53,197 nt of DNA from Alphaproteobacteria bacterium. Its GTDB lineage: Bacteria; Pseudomonadota; Alphaproteobacteria; Micropepsales; Micropepsaceae. Position 1 is the first letter of the stretch. Each line of letters opens with the position of its first letter. The stretch lies in contig JAHFQC010000010.1 of assembly GCA_023259375.1 (NCBI GenBank), forward strand, positions 23,149 through 76,345. The letters are read 5' to 3'. Below, one piece after another: positions 26,599-35,288 of this stretch. Made by a program: the position numbers and the translations under genes. A model generated the notes under the pieces. It was not told where the DNA came from, ran no database searches, and was given only the letters and a program-made list of their open reading frames with translations.

Positions 26599-27900
26599 AT
26601 GACGACGTTCGCAACAACAGACGCGATCCGGTTCGAAGGTCCGGACAGCACCAACACGTTGGCATTCAAGGCGTATGACAAAGACCGCGCGGTCCTCGGC
26701 AAGCCGATGGCAGCCTGGCTGCGTCTCGCGGCGGCTTACGGCCCGGCGGTGACGTGGCCAGGCAAGGACATCTTCGGCGACGGCACGCTGCCGCGGCCAT
26801 GGCTCGGACCGGGCCAGGAAAAGGCGGAAGCCAAATGCACCGCGGCGTTCGATTTCTTCGCCCGGTTGGGGGTGCCGTATTTCACCGTCCTCGATCTCGA
26901 CGCGATGGCCGAGCCGTCGAGCCTTGCCGAACACCAGGCAAACCTCGGCCGCATCGCGGACACCATCGCCGCCAAGATCGAAGCCACCGGCGTCAAGCTG
27001 CTGTGGGGCGGAGCGAACCTCTACGAGCATCCGCGCTTTGCGGCGGGCGCGGCCACCAATCCCGATCCCGACGTGTTCGCCTATGCCGCGGCACAGGTGC
27101 GCTTCATGCTCGACACCACGCATCGTCTCGGCGGCGAGGCCTATACCGTGTTCAGCCATCGCGAGGGCTATGACACGTTGCTCAACACGGACCTGAAGGC
27201 TGAACTGGATCACCTCGGCCGCTTCTTGGCGATGGTGGTCGAGCACAAACACCGCATCGGCTTCAAAGGTCCGATCCTGATCGAGCCCAAACCGTTCGAG
27301 CCGCTCAAGGCGCAATACGGCCGCGACGTCGTGACGGTGTTCGCGTTCCTGCAGCGCTACGACTTGCTCAAGGACGTGAAGGTCAGTGTCGAAGTCAACA
27401 ATGCCACCCTGGCGGGCCTCGATTTCGAGCATGAGATCGCGTCGGCCCTGATACTGAATGTGCTCGGGTCGATCGACGTCAATCGGGGTGATCCGCGCAC
27501 CGCTTGGAACACGGCCCAGTTCCCGCACAACGCGCTCGACCTGACTCCGGCGATGGTGCTGCTGTTGCAGGCGGGCGGCTTGACTACCGGCGGCTTCAAC
27601 ATCGATGCCCGCATCCGGCGGCAATCGGTCGATCCCAACGATCTTGTCGTCGCCCACGTCGCCGCGATCGATGTCGTCGCCAAGGCGCTTCTCGCGGCCG
27701 AAAAGGTCGTCACCGGGCGACGTCTCGCGGGCCTGAAGGCGGCGCGTTACGCCGGCTGGAAAGAGGAACTCGGGCAGGCCATCGCGACCGGGGCGTTCAC
27801 CCTCGACACCTTGGCCAATCTGGCCATTACCCGGAAACTCGATCCCAAGCCGGTATCGGGTCATCAGGAGTTGGCGGAAGCCATCGTCGCTGATCAATGA
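26599..27900 (+). CDS. xylA: Xylose isomerase-family protein with altered active site
   Basis: The 433-residue protein aligns with E. coli xylose isomerase without gaps over the central region (constant offset of three), so residues can be compared directly. Retained: Asp104 (D101), Glu232 (E229), Lys234 (K231), Glu268 (E265), Asp296 (D293) and Asp339 (D336), which form the M1 metal site. Replaced: the essential His101 is L98, and M2-site ligands His271, Asp307 and Asp309 are N268, N304 and A306; the pocket Trp49/His50 and Trp188 are Gly/Pro and Phe185. Ordinary D-xylose/D-xylulose isomerisation is therefore doubtful. The start at 26599 has AGGGA nearby. Twin XylR-type operators upstream suggest xylose-responsive expression. 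It could be a pseudoenzyme, a one-metal isomerase or a new activity. Confidence 0.88.
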   Translation: MTTFATTDAIRFEGPDSTNTLAFKAYDKDRAVLGKPMAAWLRLAAAYGPAVTWPGKDIFGDGTLPRPWLGPGQEKAEAKCTAAFDFFARLGVPYFTVLDLDAMAEPSSLAEHQANLGRIADTIAAKIEATGVKLLWGGANLYEHPRFAAGAATNPDPDVFAYAAAQVRFMLDTTHRLGGEAYTVFSHREGYDTLLNTDLKAELDHLGRFLAMVVEHKHRIGFKGPILIEPKPFEPLKAQYGRDVVTVFAFLQRYDLLKDVKVSVEVNNATLAGLDFEHEIASALILNVLGSIDVNRGDPRTAWNTAQFPHNALDLTPAMVLLLQAGGLTTGGFNIDARIRRQSVDPNDLVVAHVAAIDVVAKALLAAEKVVTGRRLAGLKAARYAGWKEELGQAIATGAFTLDTLANLAITRKLDPKPVSGHQELAEAIVADQ

Positions 27901-27907
27901 CACTGTT

Positions 27908-27947
27908 GGGCGCCTTCTCGTAGTCGGGGAGGGCGCCCGCATTCTTT
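27908..27947 (+). terminator. Terminator hairpin after the xylose-isomerase-like gene
   Basis: A 12-pair stem (GGGCGCCTTCTC with GGGAGGGCGCCC, including G-T pairs) closes a 7-base loop directly after the stop and is followed by ATTCTTT. The T-run is short, so it may act together with Rho. Confidence 0.7.
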
Positions 27948-28054
27948 CAACTCTTCTGCGTAACCGTTCGTCGCGTCAGGCTCGCCAGCCCGTTTGCTAG
28001 CGCTTACCATCTTTCTCAGACTCGGGATTTATCGAGCGCTTAAGGGAGATCGCT

Positions 28055-29974
28055 ATGCGCAGGCTTTTGGGCGCGTTGTTGGCCATTCTGGTTCTCGGCG
28101 TTCTGTCGCCCGCGGGCGCAGATGCCGGCAAATACAAGAACTTCCGGACGGCGATCTACATTCCGGTGTACGGGACCAGGCTCTTGGCCGATCCCGCCGA
28201 GTTCGCGCGCCAGTTCGACCGCATGCAGCGCCAGCTGAAGTTCGACAAGGTCTATGTCGAAGTCTACCGCAATCACATGTTCGCGACTGACGCCGAAGCC
28301 GAGGCGGTAAAGAAGGCATTCGAGGCCAAGGGCGTCATCGTTGCCGGTGGCGTCACGTTGGCGGCGGGCGGCAAGAACGGCCAGTTCGGCACCTTCGATT
28401 ACGAGAACCCGGCCGATCGCGCCGAATGCCAGAAAGCATCGGAACTCGCGGCCCGGCACTTCAACGAAGTGATCCTCGACGATTTCTTCTTCTACACCAC
28501 GAAATCCGAGGCCGACATTGCCGCCAAAGGCGAACGAAGCTGGACGCAATACCGGCTCGAGAAGATGCGCGAAGTGGCCAAGGACCTGGTGCTCGATCCC
28601 TCCCACAAGGTCAATCCGGCCGCCAAGGTGATCATCAAATACCCGAACTGGTACGAGCATTTCCAAGGTCTGGGGTTCGACCTCGACAAGGAACCGCGGA
28701 TGTTCGACGGCATCTACACCGGCACCGAAACGCGCGATCCTTATGTCACCGATCAGTTGCTGCAGCAGTACGAGAGCTACGGCATCATCCGCTATTTCGA
28801 CAACATCCGCCCCGGCGGTAACGGTGGCGGCTGGGTCGACACCTACAGCATCAAATACGCCGACCGTTATGCCGAGCAGCTTTGGGACACGGTGTTCGCC
28901 AAAGCGCCGGAAATCACGCTGTTCAACTGGATGGACCTCGTCAATCCGCATTATCCGGTCGAAGCGGGCGGGCGTAGTGCGTGGGAAAAGCGGCCGACCA
29001 GCTTCAACTGGGCCGAGATGGCCAAGGGCTACAAATCGCTCGGCAAAGATGACCATTTCGGCTGGGGCCGCATCGCCGGCTATTCGCTCGAGGAAGTCGA
29101 TAAGGCGCTCGGCGATCTCGGCCATCCGATCGGCATCCCGAGCTACAAGCCGGTCCAGTCCGACGGCGAAGACTTCCTGCAGCACTATCTCGGCAACATC
29201 GGCATTCCGAGCGAGATGACGCCGACGTTCCCGCAAGGCGCCAAGCTGGTCCTGCTCACCGAGGAAGCCAAATACGATCCCGACATCGTCAAGAAGATCG
29301 ACGCGCAACTGAAGTCCGGCGGCAATGTCGTCATCACCTCCGGTTTCCTGCGCGCCATGCAGGACAAGGGCTTCAAGAATATCGCCGAATGGGAAACCAC
29401 CGGCCGGGTGATCGGCATCCGCGAGTTCATCAACGGCTTTGGCGCCGGCAATGGCACGTCGCTGGGCCAGCCCAAAACGCCGATCCAGTTCCCTGAGGTG
29501 CGCTTCTACACCAACGACTCCTGGGCGATTATCCGCGGCACGGCAGGATCAAAGGGCAATCCGCTGCTGCTGATGAACGACTATGCCAAGGGGACAGTTT
29601 ATCTCCTCAACATTCCCGACAATCCGGCCGACCTCTACGCCATGCCGCAAGCGGCGCTCAGCCAGATCAGGCACTATCTCCTGGCCGATTTCCCGGTACG
29701 GATCGATGCGCCCGATCACGTCGCGGTGTTCGCGTATGACAACGCCACGCTGGCCGTCGAATCCTATCGTGACGCCGCGTCGGGCATGAATATCGTGGTG
29801 CCGGGCGAGGGCGCCAAGCTGCGCGATCTCAAGACCGGCCGGCTCGTCGCCGCCAAGGCCCCGCCGCCGCCGCTGAAGGACCCGCGCGGCCGCGTTGTCC
29901 AAGCCCCTCCGGCCACCGTCTTCCCGATTTCGCTTGAGGCCCATTCCTGGCGGACCTACAGAATCGAGCGTTGA
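28055..29974 (+). CDS. Large secreted protein, possible glycoside hydrolase-like barrel
   Basis: A 639-residue exported protein with a clear signal peptide (residues 1-24, cleavage after ADA). I do not recognise a named family. The N-terminal ~330 residues alternate short strands and helices like a TIM barrel: RTAIYIPVYGTRLLADP, FDKVYVEVYRNHMF, VIVAGGVTLAAGG, NEVILDDFFFYTTKSEADIA with an Asp pair at 142-143 where retaining or inverting glycosidases often have catalytic acids, and AKVIIKYPNWYEHF. The middle holds a possible catalytic-like VDTYSIKYADRYAEQLWDT. The C-terminal ~250 residues look like beta-sandwich modules. The start has GGGAG upstream. Proximity to the xylose-isomerase-like and GH13 genes hints at polysaccharide use, but this is inference. 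Confidence 0.75.
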   Translation: MRRLLGALLAILVLGVLSPAGADAGKYKNFRTAIYIPVYGTRLLADPAEFARQFDRMQRQLKFDKVYVEVYRNHMFATDAEAEAVKKAFEAKGVIVAGGVTLAAGGKNGQFGTFDYENPADRAECQKASELAARHFNEVILDDFFFYTTKSEADIAAKGERSWTQYRLEKMREVAKDLVLDPSHKVNPAAKVIIKYPNWYEHFQGLGFDLDKEPRMFDGIYTGTETRDPYVTDQLLQQYESYGIIRYFDNIRPGGNGGGWVDTYSIKYADRYAEQLWDTVFAKAPEITLFNWMDLVNPHYPVEAGGRSAWEKRPTSFNWAEMAKGYKSLGKDDHFGWGRIAGYSLEEVDKALGDLGHPIGIPSYKPVQSDGEDFLQHYLGNIGIPSEMTPTFPQGAKLVLLTEEAKYDPDIVKKIDAQLKSGGNVVITSGFLRAMQDKGFKNIAEWETTGRVIGIREFINGFGAGNGTSLGQPKTPIQFPEVRFYTNDSWAIIRGTAGSKGNPLLLMNDYAKGTVYLLNIPDNPADLYAMPQAALSQIRHYLLADFPVRIDAPDHVAVFAYDNATLAVESYRDAASGMNIVVPGEGAKLRDLKTGRLVAAKAPPPPLKDPRGRVVQAPPATVFPISLEAHSWRTYRIER

Positions 29975-29999
29975 TTGAGTCAACCTGGGAGGTTTGCAA

Positions 30000-30509
30000 A
30001 TGCGTGTGTTGGTTATCGGCGCCGCTTGCGCCGTTCTTTTGGCTCCGGCGGCCCTGGCGGGTCACGGCAAGGTCGGGACTTGGCAGGTCACCACCAAGAT
30101 GGGCGGGAGCAATGCCATGGCGGCGATGCCCGACATGTCGAAAATGCCGCCGGCGGTGCAGGCACAGATGAAAGCCCGTGGCGTCCAGATGAACCCGGGT
30201 GGCGGCATGACCACCAAGTTTTGTATGACCGAGGAGCAGGTTAAGAACGACAAGCCCCAGCTCACCCGGCCCAACAGCCCCTGTAAAGTCACGAACATGG
30301 TCATGAAGGGCAACACGTTCAGTGCCGATATGGTCTGCACCGGCGAGATGAACGGCAAGGGCCACATCGACATGACCTTCGACTCGGCCGAGCACTACAG
30401 CGGCCACCAGACCATGACCATGACCCGGGAGGGCCAAACCATGACCCACGAGATGTTCATGGATGCCAAATGGTTGTCCCCGACCTGCACGGTCCCGGCG
30501 GCGCATTGA
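30000..30509 (+). CDS. Exported DUF3617 family protein
   Basis: A 169-residue protein with a signal peptide (cleavage near ALA-GHG) and the DUF3617 pattern: KVGTWQVTTKM at the mature N-terminus, then FCMTEEQVKND, a Cys pair (SPCKVTNMVMKGN and VCTGEMNGKG) and a DSAEHYSGHQTMTM strand pattern. Four Cys would allow two disulfides in the periplasm. The family has no known role. The start ATG at 30000 has TGGGAGG 7 bases upstream; a TTG at 29994 is less likely. The gap to the preceding gene is 25 bases, so one transcript is likely. A Met-rich N-terminal half (M-x-M stretches at 38-52) is notable and could bind metal. Confidence 0.85.
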   Translation: MRVLVIGAACAVLLAPAALAGHGKVGTWQVTTKMGGSNAMAAMPDMSKMPPAVQAQMKARGVQMNPGGGMTTKFCMTEEQVKNDKPQLTRPNSPCKVTNMVMKGNTFSADMVCTGEMNGKGHIDMTFDSAEHYSGHQTMTMTREGQTMTHEMFMDAKWLSPTCTVPAAH

Positions 30510-30524
30510 CGGGAATTCGGGCGC

Positions 30525-30548
30525 GGACGGCGCCGTTGGGTGCCGTCC
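30525..30548. terminator. Possible terminator hairpin after the DUF3617 gene
   Basis: GGACGGCGCC and GGTGCCGTCC form ten pairs (one G-T) around the loop GTTG, 15 bases past the stop. No T-run follows, so termination efficiency cannot be judged. Confidence 0.4.
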
Positions 30549-30672
30549 CGCTGGATAGCCTTGGTGTCAAGGAATAACCCTTTGACCAACCTGCCCGAAA
30601 CCCGTCGTTAAGCGTCTGGACGGCATGCTGGCGGGGCTGTATGGATTGGGGGTCCGCCCCATAGGAGCACGC

Positions 30673-31272
30673 ATGTACCGCCTCGACGAAGAAGAAGACG
30701 AGAAGACCAAAGTGGAAATCCCAGAGCCGCAGTCGGCTCCGGTCCAAAAAGCGCTGTTCAAGTCGCGCACGGTCCTCATCTTCGGCGAAGTCGACATGAA
30801 GATGGCCGAGCGGGTTTCCGCTCAGCTTCTGGCCCTCGCGGCCGAGAACAACGAAGACATCAAGGTCGTCATCAACTCGCCCGGCGGCCATGTCGAAGCC
30901 GGCGACACCATCCATGACATGATGCGGTATGTCGGCCCGCGGGTGAAGGCGATCGGAACGGGGTGGGTCGCCTCGGCCGGCGCGCACATCTTTCTCGGCG
31001 CCAACAAGGACAGCCGCTTCTGCCTGCCGAACACCCGCTTCCTGCTGCACCAGCCGCTCGGCGGCGTCCGCGGCCAGGCCTCGGATATCTCGATCGAGGC
31101 GGAAGAAATCCTGAAGATGCGCGAGCGTCTCAACCGGATCATTTCGCGTGAGACCGGGCAGAGCATCGAGCGTGTCATCAACGATACCGAGCGCAATTTC
31201 TGGATGAACGCCGAACAGGCGATCGAGTACGGTCTGGTGACCAAAATCGTTCCCACGGCCTGCGATCTCTGA
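30673..31272 (+). CDS. ClpP-like protease subunit with Asn in place of the catalytic Asp
   Basis: A 199-residue ClpP-family protein. The aligned catalytic triad positions are S101, H126 and N175; the spacings (25 and 49) equal those of E. coli Ser97, His122 and Asp171, so the Asp-to-Asn change is certain in this alignment. The oxyanion region VINSPGGHVEAGD, the handle LPNTRFLLHQPLGG and the EYGLV end are intact. Listeria ClpP1 also has Asn here and works mainly with ClpP2, so this subunit may be weakly active alone or part of a mixed ring. The start at 30673 is supported by AGGAG 6 bases upstream. Its stop overlaps the GH13 start by one base. The usual clpP-clpX-lon neighbours are absent, so it is a paralogue. 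Confidence 0.93.
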   Translation: MYRLDEEEDEKTKVEIPEPQSAPVQKALFKSRTVLIFGEVDMKMAERVSAQLLALAAENNEDIKVVINSPGGHVEAGDTIHDMMRYVGPRVKAIGTGWVASAGAHIFLGANKDSRFCLPNTRFLLHQPLGGVRGQASDISIEAEEILKMRERLNRIISRETGQSIERVINDTERNFWMNAEQAIEYGLVTKIVPTACDL

Positions 31273-32885
31273 TGACGACCGCACCCTGGTGGCAGGGCGC
31301 CGTTGTTTATCAGGTCTATGTCCGCAGTTTCGCGGACAGCAACGGCGACGGGCAGGGCGATTTCGCCGGTCTGGCGGGCAAGCTCGATTACATCAAGGCG
31401 CTGGGCGTCGATGCCATCTGGCTGTCGCCGATCCATCCTTCGCCAAACCGCGATTGGGGTTATGACGTCTCCGATTACGAAGACGTCCACCCCGATTACG
31501 GCACCCTGGCCGATTTCGACCGGCTGGTGGCCGAGGCGCACGCGCGCGGCATCAAAGTGGTGCTCGACGAAGTCCTCTGCCACACCTCCGACGAGCATCC
31601 TTGGTTTCAGGATTCGATGCAGCGGGGCGAGAAGTCGGATTGGTACGTCTGGGCCGATCCCAAGCAAGACGGCACTGCGCCGAACAACTGGCTGAGTGCT
31701 TTCGGCGGTCCGGCGTGGTCCTATCACCCGGCCCGGCGCCAGCACTTCCTCCACAAATTCCTCCGCCAGCAGCCCAAGCTGAACTGGCAGCATCCTAAGG
31801 CGCGCGAGGCCGGGCTGAAGGTGCTCGATTTCTGGCTGAACCGCGGCGTCGACGGCTACCGGCTCGACGTCGCCAACGCCTATCTCCACGACACGCTGCT
31901 GCGGGACAATCCGCCGGTGCCGCCGCAGATGCGCACCGATGCCACTTGGGCCGACGCCGACAATCTCCAGGAGCACCTGTTCGACTGCAATCTGCCCGAG
32001 AACGTCCTGGTGCTGGAGCAGATCCGCCGCCGCGTCGAGGCGCATAACGGGCCAGAGGGCGACCGCTTCGTGTTCGGCGAGTTCTCCGAGGGCTACGAGC
32101 GCGCCGGAGCCTATGCCGCGCCGGACGAGGGCCTGCACGGCGGCTACACCTTCTTCATGCTGCGCCAGAAGCTGCTCAGCCCCGGCTTCATCACCGGCAA
32201 CTACGCGCTTCTCAGCGGCCATCCGCGGCACTGGCCGGTGGTGGCGTTCTGCAACCACGACATCTCCCGCACCGTCAGCCGCTTTGGCGGCAAGCCGGAA
32301 GGCGACCCGGCCCTGGCCAAGCTGATGCTGGCGCTGCTGTTCGCCATCAAAGGGACTGTCTGTCTCTACCAAGGCGAGGAATTGGGTCTCACCGACGTCG
32401 ATCTTCGCCGCGACCAGCTGCGTGACCCGGTCGGCGATCTCTATTACCCGGTCGCCAAGGGCCGCGACGCCTGCCGCACCCCGATGCCGTGGGATGCCGC
32501 AGCGGCCAATTACGGCTTTTCCTCCGGCAAGCCCTGGCTGCCCGTCGGCCCAGCCCACAAGGCGCTGGCGGTCTCGGAGCAGGAGAAGGACCCGGCCTCG
32601 ACGCTCGCCTATGCCCGCAAGTTCCTGGCCGCCCGCAAGGCCGAACCGGCACTGGTCACCGGCGAGATGAAGTTCATTCCCGCGCCGCTGCCGGTGCTCG
32701 CCTTTGCCCGTACGCTGGGCAAGGAGAGGCTGGTCGGCATCTTCAATCTCAGCCGCCAGCCGGTCGCGTTCGACCTCGGCCCGCTCGGCGCCCTGACGCC
32801 GCTCGATCTCGGCTGTGGTGATACGGCAATCCGCGGCAGCACCCTCGACATGGGGCCGCTGGCCTGCTGGTTCGGGCGCGGCTGA
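31272..32885 (+). CDS. GH13 alpha-glucosidase
   Basis: A 537-residue cytoplasmic glycoside hydrolase family 13 enzyme, with (beta/alpha)8 motifs WWQGAVVYQVYVRSFADSNG, IWLSPIHPSPNRDWGYDVSD, and GVDGYRLDVANAY (nucleophile Asp), FVFGEFSE (acid/base Glu) and CNHDISRTVSRF (transition-state Asp), all present. The loop NWLSAFGGPAWSYHPARRQ followed by QPKLNWQHP is typical of oligo-1,6-glucosidase / alpha-glucosidase subgroups. It should cleave alpha-1,4- or alpha-1,6-linked glucose from small oligosaccharides. The ATG shares its first base with the stop of the clpP-like gene, so the two are translationally coupled, an unusual pairing. Confidence 0.93.
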   Translation: MTTAPWWQGAVVYQVYVRSFADSNGDGQGDFAGLAGKLDYIKALGVDAIWLSPIHPSPNRDWGYDVSDYEDVHPDYGTLADFDRLVAEAHARGIKVVLDEVLCHTSDEHPWFQDSMQRGEKSDWYVWADPKQDGTAPNNWLSAFGGPAWSYHPARRQHFLHKFLRQQPKLNWQHPKAREAGLKVLDFWLNRGVDGYRLDVANAYLHDTLLRDNPPVPPQMRTDATWADADNLQEHLFDCNLPENVLVLEQIRRRVEAHNGPEGDRFVFGEFSEGYERAGAYAAPDEGLHGGYTFFMLRQKLLSPGFITGNYALLSGHPRHWPVVAFCNHDISRTVSRFGGKPEGDPALAKLMLALLFAIKGTVCLYQGEELGLTDVDLRRDQLRDPVGDLYYPVAKGRDACRTPMPWDAAAANYGFSSGKPWLPVGPAHKALAVSEQEKDPASTLAYARKFLAARKAEPALVTGEMKFIPAPLPVLAFARTLGKERLVGIFNLSRQPVAFDLGPLGALTPLDLGCGDTAIRGSTLDMGPLACWFGRG

Positions 32886-32887
32886 GC

Positions 32888-33304
32888 TTACGAACCCTCG
32901 GCCGCCTTGATCGCCGCATCGAGCGGCAGCAGCACGCAGCGATGCCGGGCCGGGTGACGGGCAACATCCGCGAGAACGCCAAACGCAGCAAAGCCGCCGT
33001 CCGGCGCCGGGCCTCCCGCTAACATGGCGGCAACCGCCTCGCGCAAGGCGGTCAGCTCGGCCAGCGAATGCCCGGCCAAGGCCTGTCCCAGGATCGACGC
33101 CGACGCTTGGGTGAGGACACACGCCCGCGTGTCGTGCGCCATGGCATCAATGTGGTCACCGACAAGATGCAGGTCCACCGTGGTTTTGTCGCCGCAAACC
33201 GGGTTGGCTTCGGTGTGGCTGAGACAGGGCTGCGGCAGCCGTCCGGCGCCGTGGGCTTCGGCAGCCAGCCGCAACAGATCGGTGGAATAGGGCAAATCGC
33301 TCAT
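32888..33304 (-). CDS. Iron-sulfur cluster assembly scaffold, IscU/NifU-N-like
   Basis: A 138-residue protein of the IscU/SufU/NifU-N family, which assembles transient Fe-S clusters and passes them to apoproteins. The three ligand-type Cys appear in NPVCGDKT (about 37), ACVLTQASAS (about 62) and HPARHRCVLLP (about 122), each at the family's place. It is short of a Zn-stabilising loop seen in SufU. The start ATG overlaps the mocA-like stop (ATGA), making it the last gene of a four-gene coupled unit. Its placement with a MocA-like gene, not with iscS or suf genes, suggests a dedicated client such as a molybdenum hydroxylase. Confidence 0.88.
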   Translation of the reverse strand: MSDLPYSTDLLRLAAEAHGAGRLPQPCLSHTEANPVCGDKTTVDLHLVGDHIDAMAHDTRACVLTQASASILGQALAGHSLAELTALREAVAAMLAGGPAPDGGFAAFGVLADVARHPARHRCVLLPLDAAIKAAEGS

Positions 33305-33897
33305 CGGCCGGAGAAGTCTTCCAAAGTGTCGAAGTCGGTCAAAACGGAGTCGGTATCGACCTCGAGTTCATAGACAAGATCGCCGTGTAACGCCATGAGC
33401 TGCTTGGCACCTTGGTCGCCGGTGAGACCGCGGAATTCGCCGCAAAACCGAGCGCTCCAGAGCACCGGATTGCCCCGGCGTCCCTGATAAACCGGCACCA
33501 CGATGGCGCGGCCGGCCTCCGGCGCGAAAGCCTCGATCATCGCGTCGATAACCGTTGCCGGTACGAACGGCATGTCGCCGAGCACAACAACGTAACCATC
33601 GATCCCGCCGGGAAGTCTGTTAACGCCACATATCAACGACGAGCTCAAACCGTCCGTAAAACGTACATTTTCGGCGATCGACACCGGCAGCCCAGCAAGT
33701 GCTTCGCGCACCGCATCGGCCTGATGTCCGGTGACGACGATGACCGGGTCGGCGGCGCTGGCACACACCGCCTCCACGGTGTGGCGGATCACCGACTTGC
33801 CCGCAAGCAGGGCCAGCAGCTTGTTGGTCGGTAAACGCGAAGAACGTCCCGCCGCCAGTACGATAGCCGCCACTCTTGAAGTGGACGCCGCGATCAC
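33301..33897 (-). CDS. Molybdenum cofactor nucleotidyltransferase-like protein (MocA type)
   Basis: A 198-residue MobA/MocA-like NTP transferase. The signature LAAGRSSRLPTNKLLALLAG binds the nucleotide, VLGDMPFVPA holds the metal-binding Asp, and VPVYQGRRGNPVLW is typical of MocA, the CTP:molybdopterin cytidylyltransferase that prepares cofactor for xanthine-oxidase-family enzymes. The start is a GTG whose last three bases with the following A form the histidine-kinase stop (GTGA), and its own stop overlaps the IscU-like start. Related GTP-specific MobA is less likely because of the GRRGNP motif. xdhC and coxG genes lie 3 kb away. Confidence 0.85.
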   Translation of the reverse strand: MIAASTSRVAAIVLAAGRSSRLPTNKLLALLAGKSVIRHTVEAVCASAADPVIVVTGHQADAVREALAGLPVSIAENVRFTDGLSSSLICGVNRLPGGIDGYVVVLGDMPFVPATVIDAMIEAFAPEAGRAIVVPVYQGRRGNPVLWSARFCGEFRGLTGDQGAKQLMALHGDLVYELEVDTDSVLTDFDTLEDFSGR

Positions 33898-35288
33898 GAA
33901 TGTTCTTTCGCGGGCCGAGGCGCGATGGCCGGTGTCCGCGGGAAGATCAGGCGGGCGCGCAGTCCGGGCCCCTCGTCGCGATTTTCCAGGAGGATGCGGC
34001 CGCCGTGACCTTCCGCGATGGCTTTCACCAGCGTCAGGCCGAGGCCGGTGCCGCCGGTCTCCAGATTGCGCGAGATTTCCAGGCGCACGAACGGCTCGAA
34101 CACGCGCTGACGGTCTTCGGGCGGAATGCCGGGCCCTTCGTCCTCGACCCGGACTTCATAGCTGCCCGGCTGATCGATCAGCGACACCATCGCTTTGCCG
34201 CCGTACGCCACGGCGTTCTCGACCAGATTGCGGACCGCCCGGCGCACTTCGCCGGCCCGGCAGGACAGCGGCGCCGCATCGTGGCCGGCCCATTCCACCG
34301 GCTCGCCGAGGTCGTCGAGATCGGCGCAGATGCTTTCGACCAGGGCGGAAAGGTCGATCTGGCGCGAATGTTCGCCACCGGTGCCGCGGGCCGCCGACAA
34401 AACGGCTTCGGTCAGCACCTGCAGCTCTTCGAGATTCTTCAGCAGCCGGTCGCGCAGTTCGGGATCGGAGACGAACTCGATATTGATCCGCATCGCCGTG
34501 ATCGGCGTTCTGAGATCGTGACCGACGGCCGAAAGAAGGTGGCGCTGGCTTTCCAGGGTCCGGGTTACCTGGTCGGTCATGGTGTTGAACGCTTCCGCCG
34601 CCCGGCGAACGTCGTCGGGCCCGATTTCTGGCACCCGGGGGGCCGTCTCGCCGCGTGCCGTCGCAGCGGCTGCTTCCGCCAGTTTCGTCAGCGGGCGTGC
34701 CATTCTGCGGGCGATGTAGGCGCCGGCTACGGAAGCGATCAGCACCGATAGCAGAGCGGCAAGGATCATTTCGGTCGGCCAGGGCGGACCGGGCGGGCGA
34801 ATGAATGTCGCGACCAGTTCGCTGCCGCGCACGATCGGCACGGTCATGATCATCGACATCGTATTGGGCTGCACCACGTCGGGCGGCAAATCCATGCCCG
34901 GCAGCTTGCCGTAGTGGATGTGAACTTCGACCGGCCCTAGCGCATGGCGCGCCGGCAAGAGATCTTCGAGCCGGGCCGCAAGTTTGGCTTCTTGCGGCGA
35001 CATCGGCACGCGGTCGTGCGCGGTCGGCTGCACCCGGTACCGCCAGAACCGGCCTTCCATAGCCGTGGCGGCCGCCACCCGCGCCTTGGGGGGAATGGAG
35101 GTCATCATGCTGGAAAGGTCTCTGGTGCGCTCCAGCATACGCTGGACCAGATCGGCTTCGTTCAGGCGTTCGGCTCCGAGTTCGAACCACAACGCGACGG
35201 CGCCGTTGCTGAGAAAGATGGCCAGCGAAATGACCACGATCAGCTGCATGCCGAGAGTCCGCGGCCACAGGCGCAAGCGGGAGCTCAT
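33894..35288 (-). CDS. Sensor histidine kinase (EnvZ-like)
   Basis: A 464-residue HAMP-type histidine kinase. Membrane helix 1 is at about 14-37, the periplasmic sensor at 38-170, helix 2 at 172-196 (MILAALLSVLIASVAGAYIA), HAMP at 197-245, the His box SAVGHDLRTPITAM with H257, the N-box NLVENAVAYGG, the G1 box VEDEGPGIPP and the G2 box TGGTGLGLTLVKAI. The sensor domain contains a Met-rich patch (about 142-150) and PPDVVQPN. It starts inside the response-regulator stop (ATGA at 35285-35288) and its stop overlaps the mocA-like start. The overall type resembles EnvZ and similar kinases acting on OmpR-like regulators; the signal is unknown. Confidence 0.94.
   Translation of the reverse strand: MSSRLRLWPRTLGMQLIVVISLAIFLSNGAVALWFELGAERLNEADLVQRMLERTRDLSSMMTSIPPKARVAAATAMEGRFWRYRVQPTAHDRVPMSPQEAKLAARLEDLLPARHALGPVEVHIHYGKLPGMDLPPDVVQPNTMSMIMTVPIVRGSELVATFIRPPGPPWPTEMILAALLSVLIASVAGAYIARRMARPLTKLAEAAAATARGETAPRVPEIGPDDVRRAAEAFNTMTDQVTRTLESQRHLLSAVGHDLRTPITAMRINIEFVSDPELRDRLLKNLEELQVLTEAVLSAARGTGGEHSRQIDLSALVESICADLDDLGEPVEWAGHDAAPLSCRAGEVRRAVRNLVENAVAYGGKAMVSLIDQPGSYEVRVEDEGPGIPPEDRQRVFEPFVRLEISRNLETGGTGLGLTLVKAIAEGHGGRILLENRDEGPGLRARLIFPRTPAIAPRPAKEHS

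Noticed and set aside
29971..29985. FNR/FixK-like TTGATTGAGTCAA
   Set aside because: The spacing is one base short of TTGA-N6-TCAA and it overlaps a stop codon; no FixK box is supported.
30822..33122. 766-codon minus-strand open frame across the clpP-like and GH13 genes
   Set aside because: It lies antisense to two clear genes and its product is Arg/Gly/Ala-rich without domains.
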